64,000 nt of DNA. Origin: Comamonas sp. B21-038. Its GTDB lineage: Bacteria > Pseudomonadota > Gammaproteobacteria > Burkholderiales > Burkholderiaceae_C. The DNA lies in assembly GCF_022387135.1 (NCBI RefSeq), contig NZ_CP092462.1, positions 2,976,001 to 3,040,000 of the forward strand, written 5' to 3'. The notes beneath the pieces were generated by a model. The model worked only from the letters and a program-made list of their open reading frames with translations. It searched no databases and was not told the DNA's origin. Made by a program: the position numbers and the translations under genes. Positions 55,436 through 64,000 of this stretch are shown piece after piece; positions within the stretch are counted from its first letter, which is position 1; the number at the start of each line of letters is the position of its first letter.

Positions 55436-55918
55436 TTAGAAGCTGTTGCGCGGCGGCTCGACCTGGCGCATGCGGTCCTCGATCTGGCCCAGGTAGGCGG
55501 CGTTGCTGTTGTCCGACTCCTGGGCGCGGGCCACCAGGTGCGACTCCAGCTCTGCCAACCGCGCCATCAGTGCGGACTGCCCGGCCACATGCTGGCTCTC
55601 CAGCACCTGGCGCAGTTCGGTAAAGCGGGAGGCCTCGGCCTTGTCGGCCAGCTCCCGCTGGGCCGTCATCTCCTTGTTGTGGCGGCGTGCCTCCAGCATG
55701 ACGGAGCCCTGCAGGGACAGCACATAGGCGATGAAGATCACGCAAAGCAGGACGGTGAGCGCCAACATCAACACACCCAGCGGTGCATGGATGGTGGTCA
55801 GGCCCAGGTTGACTTCCGACGGGGTGGACAGCACCTCCCAGTTGAGGGCTGCCAGACCGCCGATGAGCACGGCGATGATGAGAAGAAGAATGCTGCGCAT
55901 AGTGGAATTTGATGGCAT
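55436..55918 (-). CDS. LapA family membrane protein (DUF1049)
   Basis: 160 residues. Two membrane helices near the N-terminus (SILLLIIAVLIGGLAALNW and LGVLMLALTVLLCVIFIAYVL) are separated by a short loop, as in the LapA family. They are followed by a long Glu/Arg/Leu-rich soluble part (residues about 75-160) that looks like a coiled coil. In E. coli LapA pairs with LapB to control LPS synthesis; here only the DUF1049 part is shared, with a longer tail. Start at 55918 or 55900 is not settled. Confidence 0.8.
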   Translation of the reverse strand: MPSNSTMRSILLLIIAVLIGGLAALNWEVLSTPSEVNLGLTTIHAPLGVLMLALTVLLCVIFIAYVLSLQGSVMLEARRHNKEMTAQRELADKAEASRFTELRQVLESQHVAGQSALMARLAELESHLVARAQESDNSNAAYLGQIEDRMRQVEPPRNSF

Positions 55919-56060
55919 GGATAGAACGCATAGACCATAGCATGATCCAGACGTCCCGGCTTGTCAGCCAATGCTGGCAAATTTCCACCCGTTCTTCAGC
56001 GTTAACAACGCGTTGGCGCGCCGGGGAGTACCGGCGCGCCACATTGTTGACATTGGGCGT

Positions 56061-58061
56061 TCAGTGCGTATCGGACAGCTGATCGAGGATCGCCGGGTTC
56101 TCCAAGGTGGAGGTGTCCTGCGTGATCGCCTCGCCCTTGGCGATCGAGCGCAGCAGGCGGCGCATGATCTTGCCCGAACGGGTCTTGGGCAGGTTGTCGC
56201 CAAAACGGATGTCCTTGGGCTTGGCAATCGGGCCGATCTCCTTGGCCACCCAGTCGCGCAGCTCCTTGGCAATCTGCTTGGCTTCGTCGCCGGTGGGGCG
56301 CGAGCGCTTGAGCACGACAAAGGCGCAGATCGCCTCGCCGGTCATGTCGTCGGGCCGGCCCACCACGGCCGCCTCGGCCACGAGGTCGGTCTTGGCGACC
56401 AGTGCCGATTCGATTTCCATCGTGCCCATGCGGTGGCCCGAAACGTTCAGCACATCGTCGATGCGGCCAGTGATGCGGAAGTAGCCGGTCTTGGCATCGC
56501 GCACCGCGCCGTCACCGGCCAGGTAGATGCTGCCGCCCATTTCTTCGGGGAAATAGGCTTTCTTGAAGCGCTCGGGGTCGTTCCAGATCGTGCGGATCAT
56601 CGACGGCCAGGGCTTGCTGATCACGAGAATACCGCCGGTGCCGTTGGGCAGTTCCTTGCCGGTTTCGTCCACGATCTGGGCCATGATGCCCGGCAGCGGC
56701 AGGGTGCAGGAGCCAGGCACCAGCGGCGTGGCGCCCGGCAGCGGCGTGATCACATGGCCGCCATTCTCCGTTTGCCAGAAGGTATCGACAATCGGGCAGC
56801 GCTCGCCGCCGATGTTCCGGTAGTACCACATCCAGGCTTCGGGGTTGATCGGCTCGCCGACCGAGCCCAGAATGCGCAGGCTGCCCAGGTTCCAGTTGCG
56901 CGGGTGCACCTTGTCGTCCGAATCTGCCGCCTTGATCAGCGAGCGGATGGCTGTGGGCGCGGTGTAGAAGATGGAGACGCCATGGCGCTCGATCATCTGC
57001 CAGAAGCGGCCAGCATTGGGGAAGGTGGGCACGCCTTCGAACACGACCTGGGTCGCGCCAGCGGCCAGCGGGCCGTAGGCAATGTAGGTGTGGCCGGTGA
57101 TCCAGCCGATATCGGCCGTGCACCAGAACACGTCGCTGGGCTGCAGGTCGAAGGTCCACTCCATCGTCATCTTGGCCCAGAGGATGTAGCCGCCGCTGGC
57201 ATGCTGCACGCCCTTGGGTTTTCCGGTGGAGCCGCTGGTGTACAGAATGAACAGCGGGTGCTCGGCATTCACCGGCACCGGCGCGCATTCCTTGCTCTGG
57301 CCGGCCAGCGCCTCGCCAAAGCTCACATCCCGGCCTTCGACCTTGTTCCAGGCCGTGGCGGTGCGTTCAAACACCAGCACTTTCCTGACGGTATCGCAGC
57401 CACCCATGGCCAGCGCATCGTCGACAATCGCCTTGAGCGGCAGCTCCTTGCCGCCGCGCATCTGGTAGTTGGCCGTAATGATCAGCACTGCACCGGCATC
57501 GATGACGCGCTCATTGACCGCCTTGGCCGAGAAACCGCCGAACACCACCGAATGGGTGGCACCAATGCGCGCGCAGGCCTGCATCGCCACAATGCCCTCG
57601 ACGGTCATCGGCATGTAGATCAGTACCCGGTCGCCCTTTTGCACGCCCTGGGCCTTGAGCGCATTGGCAAAGGTGCTGACCTTGTCCAGCAGTTCGCGGT
57701 AGGTGATCTTGGTCACCTGGCCATCGTCGGCTTCAAAGATGATGGCCGTCTTGTTCTCCACCGGCGTGCCGATGTGCTTGTCCAGGCAGTTGGCGCTGAC
57801 GTTCAGCTCGCCATCCTGGAACCACTTGAAGAATGGCGGCGTGCTCTGGTCCAGCACTTCGGTGAAAGGCCGGGTCCACTGCACATGCGCGCGGGCGCGT
57901 TGGGCCCAGAAGCCTTCGAAGTCGGCCTCGGCCTCGGCGCACAGCGCCTGGTAGGCCTCCATGCTGCCGACGCGGGCCGTGGCAGACAGGCTGGCAGGTG
58001 GGGGGAAAACACGGTTCTCGACCAGAACGGATTCAATCGTTCCTTGGGCTGGGGCTGTCAT
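56061..58061 (-). CDS. acs: Acetyl-CoA synthetase (AMP-forming)
   Basis: 666 residues from the ATG at 58061, preceded by a strong AAAGGAGA. The enzyme activates acetate through acetyl-AMP. The ATP/AMP loop is [12 protein letters not shown], followed by [30 protein letters not shown] and the C-terminal catalytic lysine region [11 protein letters not shown], where acetylation by Pat-type enzymes silences Acs. The N-terminal ACS segment ([17 protein letters not shown]) confirms acetate over longer acyl-CoA ligases. It diverges from the YqhA-family gene. Confidence 0.96.
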   Translation of the reverse strand: MTAPAQGTIESVLVENRVFPPPASLSATARVGSMEAYQALCAEAEADFEGFWAQRARAHVQWTRPFTEVLDQSTPPFFKWFQDGELNVSANCLDKHIGTPVENKTAIIFEADDGQVTKITYRELLDKVSTFANALKAQGVQKGDRVLIYMPMTVEGIVAMQACARIGATHSVVFGGFSAKAVNERVIDAGAVLIITANYQMRGGKELPLKAIVDDALAMGGCDTVRKVLVFERTATAWNKVEGRDVSFGEALAGQSKECAPVPVNAEHPLFILYTSGSTGKPKGVQHASGGYILWAKMTMEWTFDLQPSDVFWCTADIGWITGHTYIAYGPLAAGATQVVFEGVPTFPNAGRFWQMIERHGVSIFYTAPTAIRSLIKAADSDDKVHPRNWNLGSLRILGSVGEPINPEAWMWYYRNIGGERCPIVDTFWQTENGGHVITPLPGATPLVPGSCTLPLPGIMAQIVDETGKELPNGTGGILVISKPWPSMIRTIWNDPERFKKAYFPEEMGGSIYLAGDGAVRDAKTGYFRITGRIDDVLNVSGHRMGTMEIESALVAKTDLVAEAAVVGRPDDMTGEAICAFVVLKRSRPTGDEAKQIAKELRDWVAKEIGPIAKPKDIRFGDNLPKTRSGKIMRRLLRSIAKGEAITQDTSTLENPAILDQLSDTH

Positions 58062-58331
58062 GGGTGGGTCTCCTTTGCAAACATTGTAGGTATGAAAATC
58101 GTTGCTACTGTGGACCGGCGCACTTACATACGTCTGACAGCAGCCTGCGCGCCCGGCGTCGTCGCAGAGCAATTCATAGTCAAAATCAATCAGCCTATCG
58201 AATTGACGAATTTTGCCAATCGCGCTGCGCAAGACCCAGGCGGCTCGCTACAATCCGCGTCGCTCTTTTGGCTGCATCTGCGCCATCGGTGAGCCAGCAC
58301 GCAGGTAGACAGGCTGGTATCCGTTTCACCG

Positions 58332-59003
58332 ATGGAAGATCCAACAACGCATTCCAACGCACCGCAGTCCAGCAGCGCCATCTCCACTTCCTCCTCCATC
58401 ATGTCTCTGCCTCAAAATGCTCCTTTGCGCCCCTTGCCGGCGCTGATTTTTGCCAGCCGCTGGCTGCAGCTGCCGCTTTACCTGGGGCTGATCGTTGCCC
58501 AGCTGGTGTATGTCTGGCATTTCCTGGTCGAGCTGCTGCACCTGGTTGAAGCTGCCTTTGGCAGCGATACCGCGCTGCGCATCCTCGTCACCTCGGTGGG
58601 CTATTCGCCCGATGTCCAGATCACCGCCCTCAACGAGACCATCATCATGCTGGTGGTGCTCGGCCTCATCGATGTGGTGATGATCTCCAACCTGCTGATC
58701 ATGGTGATCGTCGGCGGCTACGAGACCTTTGTCAGCCGCATGCACCTCAACCGCCATCCGGACCAGCCCGAGTGGCTGGGCCATGTGAATGCCTCGGTGC
58801 TCAAGGTCAAGCTGGGCCTGTCCATCATCGGCATCAGCTCCATTCACCTGCTCAAAACCTTTATCAATGCGCCCAATTACAGCGAGAAGGTGCTGATGTG
58901 GCAGACCATCATCCACGTGGTGTTCCTGCTGTCCGCCCTGGCCATTGCCTGGACTGACCGCATCCTGCACCCCGCTGGCCCTGGTCACAAGGATAGCCAC
59001 TGA
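58332..59003 (+). CDS. UPF0114/YqhA family membrane protein (TIGR00645)
   Basis: 223 residues with four membrane helices: [56 protein letters not shown], a helix over [17 protein letters not shown], and [15 protein letters not shown]. The block [11 protein letters not shown] and the Asn-Glu-Thr before helix 2 are family hallmarks. Function is unknown. The N-terminal ~23 residues are Ser/Thr-rich and a second ATG at 58401 would remove them; neither has a good ribosome site. Confidence 0.88.
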   Translation: MEDPTTHSNAPQSSSAISTSSSIMSLPQNAPLRPLPALIFASRWLQLPLYLGLIVAQLVYVWHFLVELLHLVEAAFGSDTALRILVTSVGYSPDVQITALNETIIMLVVLGLIDVVMISNLLIMVIVGGYETFVSRMHLNRHPDQPEWLGHVNASVLKVKLGLSIIGISSIHLLKTFINAPNYSEKVLMWQTIIHVVFLLSALAIAWTDRILHPAGPGHKDSH

Positions 59004-59030
59004 TCCAGCAGCCGCTGCACGCATCCCTCC

Positions 59031-59054
59031 AGCCCCGCCCCTGCGGGGCTTTTT
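59031..59054 (+). terminator. Terminator of the YqhA-family gene
   Basis: AGCCCCGC (59031-59038) pairs with GCGGGGCT (59043-59050) over CCCT and is followed by four T residues. Confidence 0.88.
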
Positions 59055-59379
59055 CATGGGCGCCTGGGAGATCCGGATTGGCGAAATATTCCTACACAGC
59101 AGCCGCATGGTTTCGGATATCGGTAGTTATTTACCCTTAAAAGACAGCATTCACAGCACAAGCAACGTGATCGGTACGCAATTGCCAGAATCAGGGTCTT
59201 TCACAGACAGATCTTGCATAAAATTGAAACTAAATGTGTTTTGCATCGTCGAAACCCCGACCGCTTGATCCGACCATATTTGGTTTTTTGCTGCTATTAA
59301 AAAAGGAGCATCGCAGAAATCAGATGCTGCAAATAGGCGCTTGGCAATGCCCAATTCGCCCGGATGAAACCCGCTTTTT
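59055..59379. other. AT-rich spacer upstream of the proV leader
   Basis: From about 59085 the sequence is much richer in A and T than its surroundings, with runs such as TAAAAAAGG. Minus-strand frames over this part have no family features. Small inverted repeats (GCATC...GATGC near 59308-59326) and possible -10 boxes are present, but nothing was assigned. The composition suggests a regulatory or acquired spacer. Confidence 0.4.
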
Positions 59380-59408
59380 TTGACTTCTATATTTCCAATA
59401 CGTATACT
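59380..59408 (+). promoter_or_regulatory. Strong sigma-70-type promoter of the proVWX leader
   Basis: TTGACT at 59380-59385 and TATACT at 59403-59408 are separated by 17 bases, each one mismatch from consensus. The predicted start is near 59415. It points toward proV, whose ATG is 435 bases away, with no other gene between. Confidence 0.75.
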
Positions 59409-59414
59409 TAAGGA

Positions 59415-59811
59415 ATGTTTTACAACCTGCAACGCAGGTAATCCGTGCCTTTCTGACAGGTGCGGATCGTCTCCGTCGGGTCTTTGGCGCCACGCCAAAG
59501 TCCGTCAACAGGCCGGAATATTCCCGGCCCTGATGCCCCGGCGTGGTGGCCTTTTTACAGTGTCCGCCGCGCTCGCGTGATTGAAACGATCGGGTTTCAA
59601 TGCGCACGAGAGACCCTGTACCTGGCTCGACCCTGGAGCCCGTCGCTCCTGGCATGCATGCCCGGTACAGGCAGAAATTGTTGGTCACATTGTGTGTCCT
59701 GCCCACGAGGGCTTGCCATGGCGGTCGCTTTGACTGCCAGGCGCAGCTATCGGCATCAGGGTTGAGAGATTGACGGTCCCGTGCTGGACGACGCCCCTTT
59801 GTGGGCGTTTT
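59415..59811 (+). promoter_or_regulatory. Long structured leader ending in a terminator-like hairpin before proV (candidate riboswitch/attenuator)
   Basis: Perfect or near-perfect hairpins in order: 59426-59430/59434-59438; a 10-bp stem 59441-59450/59458-59467; 8 bp 59482-59489/59493-59500; 59511-59516/59524-59529; 8 bp 59580-59587/59594-59601; and an 8-bp stem 59615-59622/59664-59671 that encloses 59635-59639/59645-59649. The leader ends with ACGCCC (59791-59796) pairing with GGGCGT (59803-59808), then TTT, like an intrinsic terminator. The proV Shine-Dalgarno GGGAGGAG follows at about 59835-59842. I do not recognise the RNA family. Confidence 0.6.
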
Positions 59812-59849
59812 CAGCGTTGTAGCCACTACAACTTAGGGAGGAGCCACGC

Positions 59850-61154
59850 ATGGCCAAACAAATCCGTATCGAGAACGTCTTCAAGGTGTTCGGAGATTCC
59901 CCCAAAGCCGCACTGGAGCTGGTGCGCAAAGGCGCCACCAAGCAAGAAGTCATGGAGAAGACCGGCAACTCCATCGGTGTGTTTGACGCCAACTTCACCA
60001 TTGAAGCCGGTGAAATCTTTGTCGTCATGGGCCTGTCGGGCTCGGGCAAATCCACCCTGGTGCGCATGCTCAACCGCCTGATCGAGCCCACCAGCGGCGC
60101 CATCGTCGTCGATGGCCAGGACATCAACCAGTTGTCGGACAGCAAGCTGCGCGCGCTGCGCCGCAAGGACATCTCGATGGTGTTCCAGTCCTTTGCGCTG
60201 ATGCCCCACCTGACCGTGGTCGAGAACACCGCGTTTGGCCTGGAGCTGGCCGGTGTCAAGCGTGAAGAACGCTTGGCTGCGGCTGAGCAGGCGCTGGAGC
60301 AGGTGGGCCTGGCCGGCTGGGGCGCGAGCTACCCCGACGAGCTGTCTGGCGGCATGCAGCAGCGTGTGGGCCTGGCCCGTGCGCTGGCATCCGATCCTTC
60401 GATCCTGCTGATGGACGAGGCCTTCTCGGCACTGGACCCCATCATCCGCACCGAGATGCAGTCCGAGCTGATGCGCCTGCAGGAAATCAAGCGCCGCACC
60501 ATTGTCTTCATCTCGCACGATCTGGACGAAGCCATGCGCATCGGCGACCGCATCGCCATCATGAAGGACGGCATGGTCCAGCAGGTCGGCACCCCCGACG
60601 ACATTCTGCGCAACCCCGCCAACGAGTATGTGCGCGCCTTTATCCAGGGCGTGGATGCGGCAGCGGTGTTCAAGGCCGCCGATATCGCCCGCCGTGGCAT
60701 CACCATCGTCAAGGAAAGCGACCAGCGCGGCGCCCGCGCCGCAATGCAACTGCTGCAGGACGAGGACCGGGATTTTGCCTATGTGGTCTCGCCCCGCAAG
60801 CAGTACCTGGGCACGGTCTCGACCGAGTCCTTGCGCAATGCCTTGAAGGGCCATGTGGGCCCATTGGGTCTGCAGCATGCCTACCTGGACAAGGTCGAGC
60901 CGATTGCCGAAGACGCGCTGGTGGCCGATCTGTTTGGCCAGGTGGCACAGGCGCCCTGCCCGCTGCCGGTGCTGCGCGCCGATGGCCGCTTTGTCGGCGC
61001 GATCAGCAAGAACACGCTGCTGCGCTTCCTGGACCGCGACACGCCCCCTGTGCCGCCCACCGACCCCGCCGTGATCGCCATGCAAGCGGCCACCGAGGCC
61101 GCTGCCGCTGAAGCCGCCAATACCGACAACAACGACAACAGGAGTGCCGCATGA
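59850..61154 (+). CDS. proV: Glycine betaine/proline ABC transporter ATP-binding protein
   Basis: 434 residues. The ABC domain has Walker [10 protein letters not shown] at 61-69, the signature LSGGMQQR at 165-172 and Walker B ILLMDEAF with Asp189-Glu190. The preceding insert ([17 protein letters not shown]) is typical of ProV. The C-terminal third holds a pair of CBS domains, which in OpuA-type transporters sense ionic strength, then a short acidic/Asn-rich tail ([12 protein letters not shown]). It overlaps proW by ATGA. An osmoprotectant importer is well supported; exact substrates (betaine, proline betaine) are not. Confidence 0.95.
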   Translation: MAKQIRIENVFKVFGDSPKAALELVRKGATKQEVMEKTGNSIGVFDANFTIEAGEIFVVMGLSGSGKSTLVRMLNRLIEPTSGAIVVDGQDINQLSDSKLRALRRKDISMVFQSFALMPHLTVVENTAFGLELAGVKREERLAAAEQALEQVGLAGWGASYPDELSGGMQQRVGLARALASDPSILLMDEAFSALDPIIRTEMQSELMRLQEIKRRTIVFISHDLDEAMRIGDRIAIMKDGMVQQVGTPDDILRNPANEYVRAFIQGVDAAAVFKAADIARRGITIVKESDQRGARAAMQLLQDEDRDFAYVVSPRKQYLGTVSTESLRNALKGHVGPLGLQHAYLDKVEPIAEDALVADLFGQVAQAPCPLPVLRADGRFVGAISKNTLLRFLDRDTPPVPPTDPAVIAMQAATEAAAAEAANTDNNDNRSAA

Positions 61155-62425
61155 GTACCGACAACACGATGACCATCGCCCAGAACACTGCCGCCGCCGA
61201 CCCTTGGGCCGATACCGCATCGGCCAGCTCGAGCGCGGCCACCGCCTGGACGGGCAGCGACGCCGCCAGCACCCCGGCAGCCGCTGCCGTGAGCGATGAC
61301 CCCTGGCAGGCGGTTGGCAATGTCTCGGGCAATACCGACTGGCTGGGCGGCCCTGACGCCGTGGGCCAAACCGCCAATGCCGCCCAGGCTGCAGCGCAGC
61401 ATGCGCAAGCCGCCCACGACAGCGGTTTTCATCTGAGCCAGCTCTGGGACGGCAGCCTGCCGGTTCAGGACTGGATCAACACCGGCCTGACCTGGGTCGT
61501 GGCCAATTTCCGGCCCTTCTTCCAGACCGTGCGCGCGCCGATTGACGGCACGCTCACGGGCGTGGAGCATTTTCTGACCGCCATCCCCATGCTCGCGATG
61601 GTGGCCATTCTGGCACTGATCGCCTGGCAATTTGCCGGTGGCGCCCTGGCCATTGGGGCCGTGGTGTCGCTGCTGGTCATCGGCATGCTGGGTATCTGGC
61701 ACGAGGCCATGGTCACCCTGTCGCTGGTGCTGACTTCGCTGGCGTTCTGCATCATCATCGGCCTGCCGCTGGGCATTTTGCTGGCCAGCAGCGACCGTGC
61801 GCAGAAGTTCTTCCGACCGGTGCTCGATGCCATGCAGACCACCCCGGCCTTCGTCTACCTGGTGCCGGTGGTGATGCTGTTCGGCATTGGCAATGTGCCT
61901 GGCGTGGTGGTGACCATTGTGTTTGCGCTGCCACCGCTGGTGCGGCTGACCAACCTGGGTATCCGCCAGGTGCGCCCTGACCTGATCGAAGCCAGCCGTG
62001 CCTATGGCGCCTCGCCGCTGCAACTGCTGTGGAAGGTGCAGCTGCCGCTGTCGATGCCCTCGATCATGGCCGGCATCAACCAGTCGCTGATGCTGTCGCT
62101 GTCGATGGTGGTGATTGCCTCGATGATCGCCGTGGGCGGTCTGGGCCAGATGGTGCTGCGCGGTATCGGCCGCCTGGACATGGGCCTGGCCACCGTCGGC
62201 GGCCTGGGCATTGTGCTGCTGGCCATTCTGCTGGACCGCATCACCCAGGCGATGGGCCAACCCCGCCGTGGCGTGCGCCACTGGTGGCAAACCGGCCCGG
62301 CCGGCATCATCGCCCGCGCCCTGCACAAGCCAGAAGCCAGCCCTGCACCCAAGCCCCTGCCTCAGCCAGCGGCCCAAAAGCAGGCGCAGACGCAGCCCGG
62401 CCAGGACGCCGTGCCTGCCGCCTAA
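61151..62425 (+). CDS. proW: Glycine betaine/proline ABC transporter permease
   Basis: 424 residues, overlapping proV by four bases. Membrane helices begin near residue 145 and include the binding-protein-dependent transport signature [21 protein letters not shown]. The first ~95 residues are unusual: an Ala/Ser/Thr-rich, Asp-Pro-Trp repeating, low-complexity extension (DPWADTA, then DDPWQAVG). ProW of enterobacteria also has a long N-terminus, but this one is of low complexity. The C-terminal tail is Pro/Gln/Ala-rich. It is the membrane partner of ProV and ProX. Confidence 0.93.
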   Translation: MSTDNTMTIAQNTAAADPWADTASASSSAATAWTGSDAASTPAAAAVSDDPWQAVGNVSGNTDWLGGPDAVGQTANAAQAAAQHAQAAHDSGFHLSQLWDGSLPVQDWINTGLTWVVANFRPFFQTVRAPIDGTLTGVEHFLTAIPMLAMVAILALIAWQFAGGALAIGAVVSLLVIGMLGIWHEAMVTLSLVLTSLAFCIIIGLPLGILLASSDRAQKFFRPVLDAMQTTPAFVYLVPVVMLFGIGNVPGVVVTIVFALPPLVRLTNLGIRQVRPDLIEASRAYGASPLQLLWKVQLPLSMPSIMAGINQSLMLSLSMVVIASMIAVGGLGQMVLRGIGRLDMGLATVGGLGIVLLAILLDRITQAMGQPRRGVRHWWQTGPAGIIARALHKPEASPAPKPLPQPAAQKQAQTQPGQDAVPAA

Positions 62426-62538
62426 GCCCAGCCAGGGCAGCCGCCACCGCTGGCTGCCCTGCCCGCCCGCTGGCCGCATTTGCGCATTGATCGGCGGCGC
62501 GCACTGCGCCAGCGCCGAACCCATAACAAGGAGCATCC

Positions 62539-63594
62539 ATGACATTCACCACCCATTCCTGGCAGGCCTTCGCAGCCCCGACCCGCATGGTCAAAAGCCT
62601 GCTGGCCACCAGCCTGCTGGCCGCTGGCCTGGCTGCCGCCGGCCATGCGATGGCCCAGGATCTGCCCGGCAAGGGCATCAAGGTCCAGCCACTGCAAAGC
62701 TCGATCGCCGAAGAAACCTTCCAGACGCTGCTGGTCAACAAGGCCATGGAAAAGCTCGGCTATGAGGTGCTGCCCATCCGCGAGGTGGAATACGCCACCG
62801 CCCACGTCGCCATCGGCAACGGCGACGCCACCTACATGGCCGACCACTGGGATCCGCTGCAGGCCGACTTCTACAAGAACGCCGGCGGCGCCAACAAGCT
62901 CTACCGCGAGGGCGAGTACTCGACCAGCGCCGTGCAAGGCTATCTGATCGACAAGAAGACGGCCGACGAGCACAAGATCACCAATATCGAGCAGCTCAAG
63001 GACCCGAAGATCGCCAAGCTGTTTGACACCGACGGCGACGGCAAGGCCGATCTGACCGGCTGCACCCCCGGCTGGGGCTGCGAAGGCGCGATCGAGCACC
63101 AGCTGACCGCCTACCAGCTGCGCGATACCGTCACCCATGTGCAAGGCACCTATGCCGCACTGATGGCCGACACCATCGCCCGCTACAAGTCCGGCAAGCC
63201 CATCCTGTACTACACCTGGACGCCCTACTGGGTCAGCGCCGAGCTGCGCCCCGGCCGCGATGTCGTCTGGCTGCAGGTACCGTTTACCGCACTGCCGGGC
63301 AACCAGGCCGATCTGAAGACTGCGCTGCCCAACGGCAAGAACTACGGCTTCCCGCTGAACACCCAGAAGATCGTTGCCAACAAGCAATTTGCCGAAGCCA
63401 ATCCTGCGGCTGCCAAGCTGTTTGCGATCATGAAACTGCCGGTTTCCGACATCAACGCCCAGAACCTGGCGATGAAGGAAGGCCAGAACAAGCCTGCCGA
63501 CATCGAGCGCCATGCCGATGGCTGGATCAAGGCCCACCAGGCAGAGTTTGACGGCTGGATCAAGACGGCGCTGGACGCCGCCAAGGCCCAGTAA
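62539..63594 (+). CDS. proX: Glycine betaine/proline ABC transporter substrate-binding protein
   Basis: 351 residues with a signal peptide ending in GHAMAQD (near residue 38). The mature N-terminus is [48 protein letters not shown], and later [26 protein letters not shown] forms the aromatic box typical of ProX, where Trp residues clamp the quaternary amine. [12 protein letters not shown] block with two Cys probably forms a disulfide. It follows proW by 113 bases. A strong hairpin and a second proX-like gene come next. Confidence 0.95.
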   Translation: MTFTTHSWQAFAAPTRMVKSLLATSLLAAGLAAAGHAMAQDLPGKGIKVQPLQSSIAEETFQTLLVNKAMEKLGYEVLPIREVEYATAHVAIGNGDATYMADHWDPLQADFYKNAGGANKLYREGEYSTSAVQGYLIDKKTADEHKITNIEQLKDPKIAKLFDTDGDGKADLTGCTPGWGCEGAIEHQLTAYQLRDTVTHVQGTYAALMADTIARYKSGKPILYYTWTPYWVSAELRPGRDVVWLQVPFTALPGNQADLKTALPNGKNYGFPLNTQKIVANKQFAEANPAAAKLFAIMKLPVSDINAQNLAMKEGQNKPADIERHADGWIKAHQAEFDGWIKTALDAAKAQ

Positions 63595-63601
63595 GTCTGC
63601 A

Positions 63602-63638
63602 GCACCGATCGCCCGGCAGCTTCTGGCCGGGCCGGTGC
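63602..63638 (+). other. Stable stem-loop between the two proX genes
   Basis: GCACCG (63602-63607) pairs with CGGTGC (63633-63638), and GCCCGGC (63611-63617) pairs with GCCGGGC (63626-63632). No T tract follows, so it is more likely an mRNA-stabilising or processing element that protects the upstream proX message than a terminator. Confidence 0.6.
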
Positions 63639-63827
63639 CTCCCCCCGGGGCATGTCGCCATGCCCACCGGTGCAGCGCCAGCGCTGCCCAGCCTCCAAGC
63701 CCCCCGCAAGCTGCACCTGGACCACCCGCCACCACCGGCCGGGCCTGGCGCCGTCTTGCCCCAGGGCTGCCCATGTTCCCTCTCGGTGCGCGCCTTGCGC
63801 ATCGCGTTTCAATCCAAGGAGAAGACC

Positions 63828-64000
63828 ATGACTGATAAAAACCGCCTCAATCGCCCGATCCACCTGGCCTGCGCCGCCGCCATCGCGTTGATGGCCTGGG
63901 GCCCCGCCGCCCAGGCGCAAGACCTGCCCGGCAAGGGCAAGGATGTGCTGCCCCTGCTGGGCACCGTCGATGAAGAGCTGTTCCAGACCCTGATCGTGTC
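63828..64000 (+). CDS. proX: Second glycine betaine ABC transporter substrate-binding protein (3' truncated by window)
   Basis: The ATG at 63828 has AAGGAG about 8 bases before it. The visible 57 residues begin with a signal peptide (HLACAAAIALMAWGPAAQAQ). The mature start DLPGKGKDVLPLLGTVDEELFQTLIV is clearly homologous to the preceding ProX ([26 protein letters not shown]). The gene runs off the window. Two ProX receptors behind one ProVW suggest a widened substrate range; that is inference. Confidence 0.85.
   Translation, partial: MTDKNRLNRPIHLACAAAIALMAWGPAAQAQDLPGKGKDVLPLLGTVDEELFQTLIV

Noticed and set aside
59415..59680. 6S RNA, RNase P RNA, tmRNA or SRP RNA in the structured proV leader
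   Set aside because: None of their conserved cores could be found by eye; the position and terminal hairpin argue for a cis leader.
59460..59765. A 101-codon plus-strand frame inside the proV leader
   Set aside because: No ribosome binding site, poor composition, and its sequence is explained by paired stems; kept only as RNA structure.
59320..59826. A 168-codon minus-strand frame across the proV leader
   Set aside because: No family features, and it runs against a strong plus-strand promoter and an RNA rich in hairpins.

Overview
The window is a GC-rich chromosomal segment of a betaproteobacterium, most likely Comamonadaceae (Comamonas or a near relative). I infer this from gene content: three orphan Bug/TctC-type periplasmic binding proteins, a DUF3579 gene beside argD-argF, a small Trp-rich protein, the purM/permease/hda/HAD/pcnB/folK block, and a c-551 type cytochrome. 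No rRNA, tRNA, CRISPR array or insertion sequence was recognised. Almost all of it is ordinary core genome; the interest lies in the leaders and small genes between the coding regions.

Layout. 1-4.7 kb: the end of a Gly/Tyr-rich protein, a DUF4124 protein, an SDR-type epimerase, a ferredoxin-flavin reductase and a Bug protein. 4.7-15 kb: folK-pcnB-HAD-hda (minus) diverging from purM and an AI-2E-type permease (plus), then ppk2, a SirB1-like gene and murJ (minus), and rpsT (plus). 15.6-24.5 kb: DUF3579 diverging from argD-argF; ahpC-ahpF diverging from bfr; a TonB-dependent siderophore receptor behind a Fur-like box. 24.5-32.3 kb: an alpha-E / circularly permuted ATP-grasp pair with comEC (minus), two tandem RidA genes and an NAPE-PLD-like metallo-beta-lactamase lipoprotein. 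32.3-40.5 kb: a Bug-amidase pair diverging from a LysR regulator, then parC and parE. 40.7-49.8 kb: an MFS transporter with a 57-residue membrane protein, a methyltransferase, a small exported protein, a two-component system, then mgtC-like and mgtA genes (minus). 49.8-59 kb: a third Bug protein, an HxlR regulator diverging from an MDR dehydrogenase, ilvD, small genes and acs. 59-64 kb: a proV-proW-proX osmoprotectant operon with a second proX cut by the window edge.

Two leaders stand out. Upstream of mgtA (minus strand) a 16-codon, three-proline open frame with a well-placed Shine-Dalgarno lies inside a nested hairpin, and that hairpin is mutually exclusive with a second one. This is the layout of a translation-coupled attenuator, reminiscent in principle of enterobacterial mgtL. 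Upstream of proV a near-consensus promoter (17-bp spacer) starts a leader of about 435 nt with at least six hairpins. It ends in an intrinsic-terminator-like hairpin just before the proV ribosome binding site, which is the layout of a riboswitch or attenuator. Neither matches an RNA family I recognise; both are inferences from sequence alone.

Starts were chosen by ribosome binding sites, signal peptides and family boundaries. Where the choice is weak, the entry says so.
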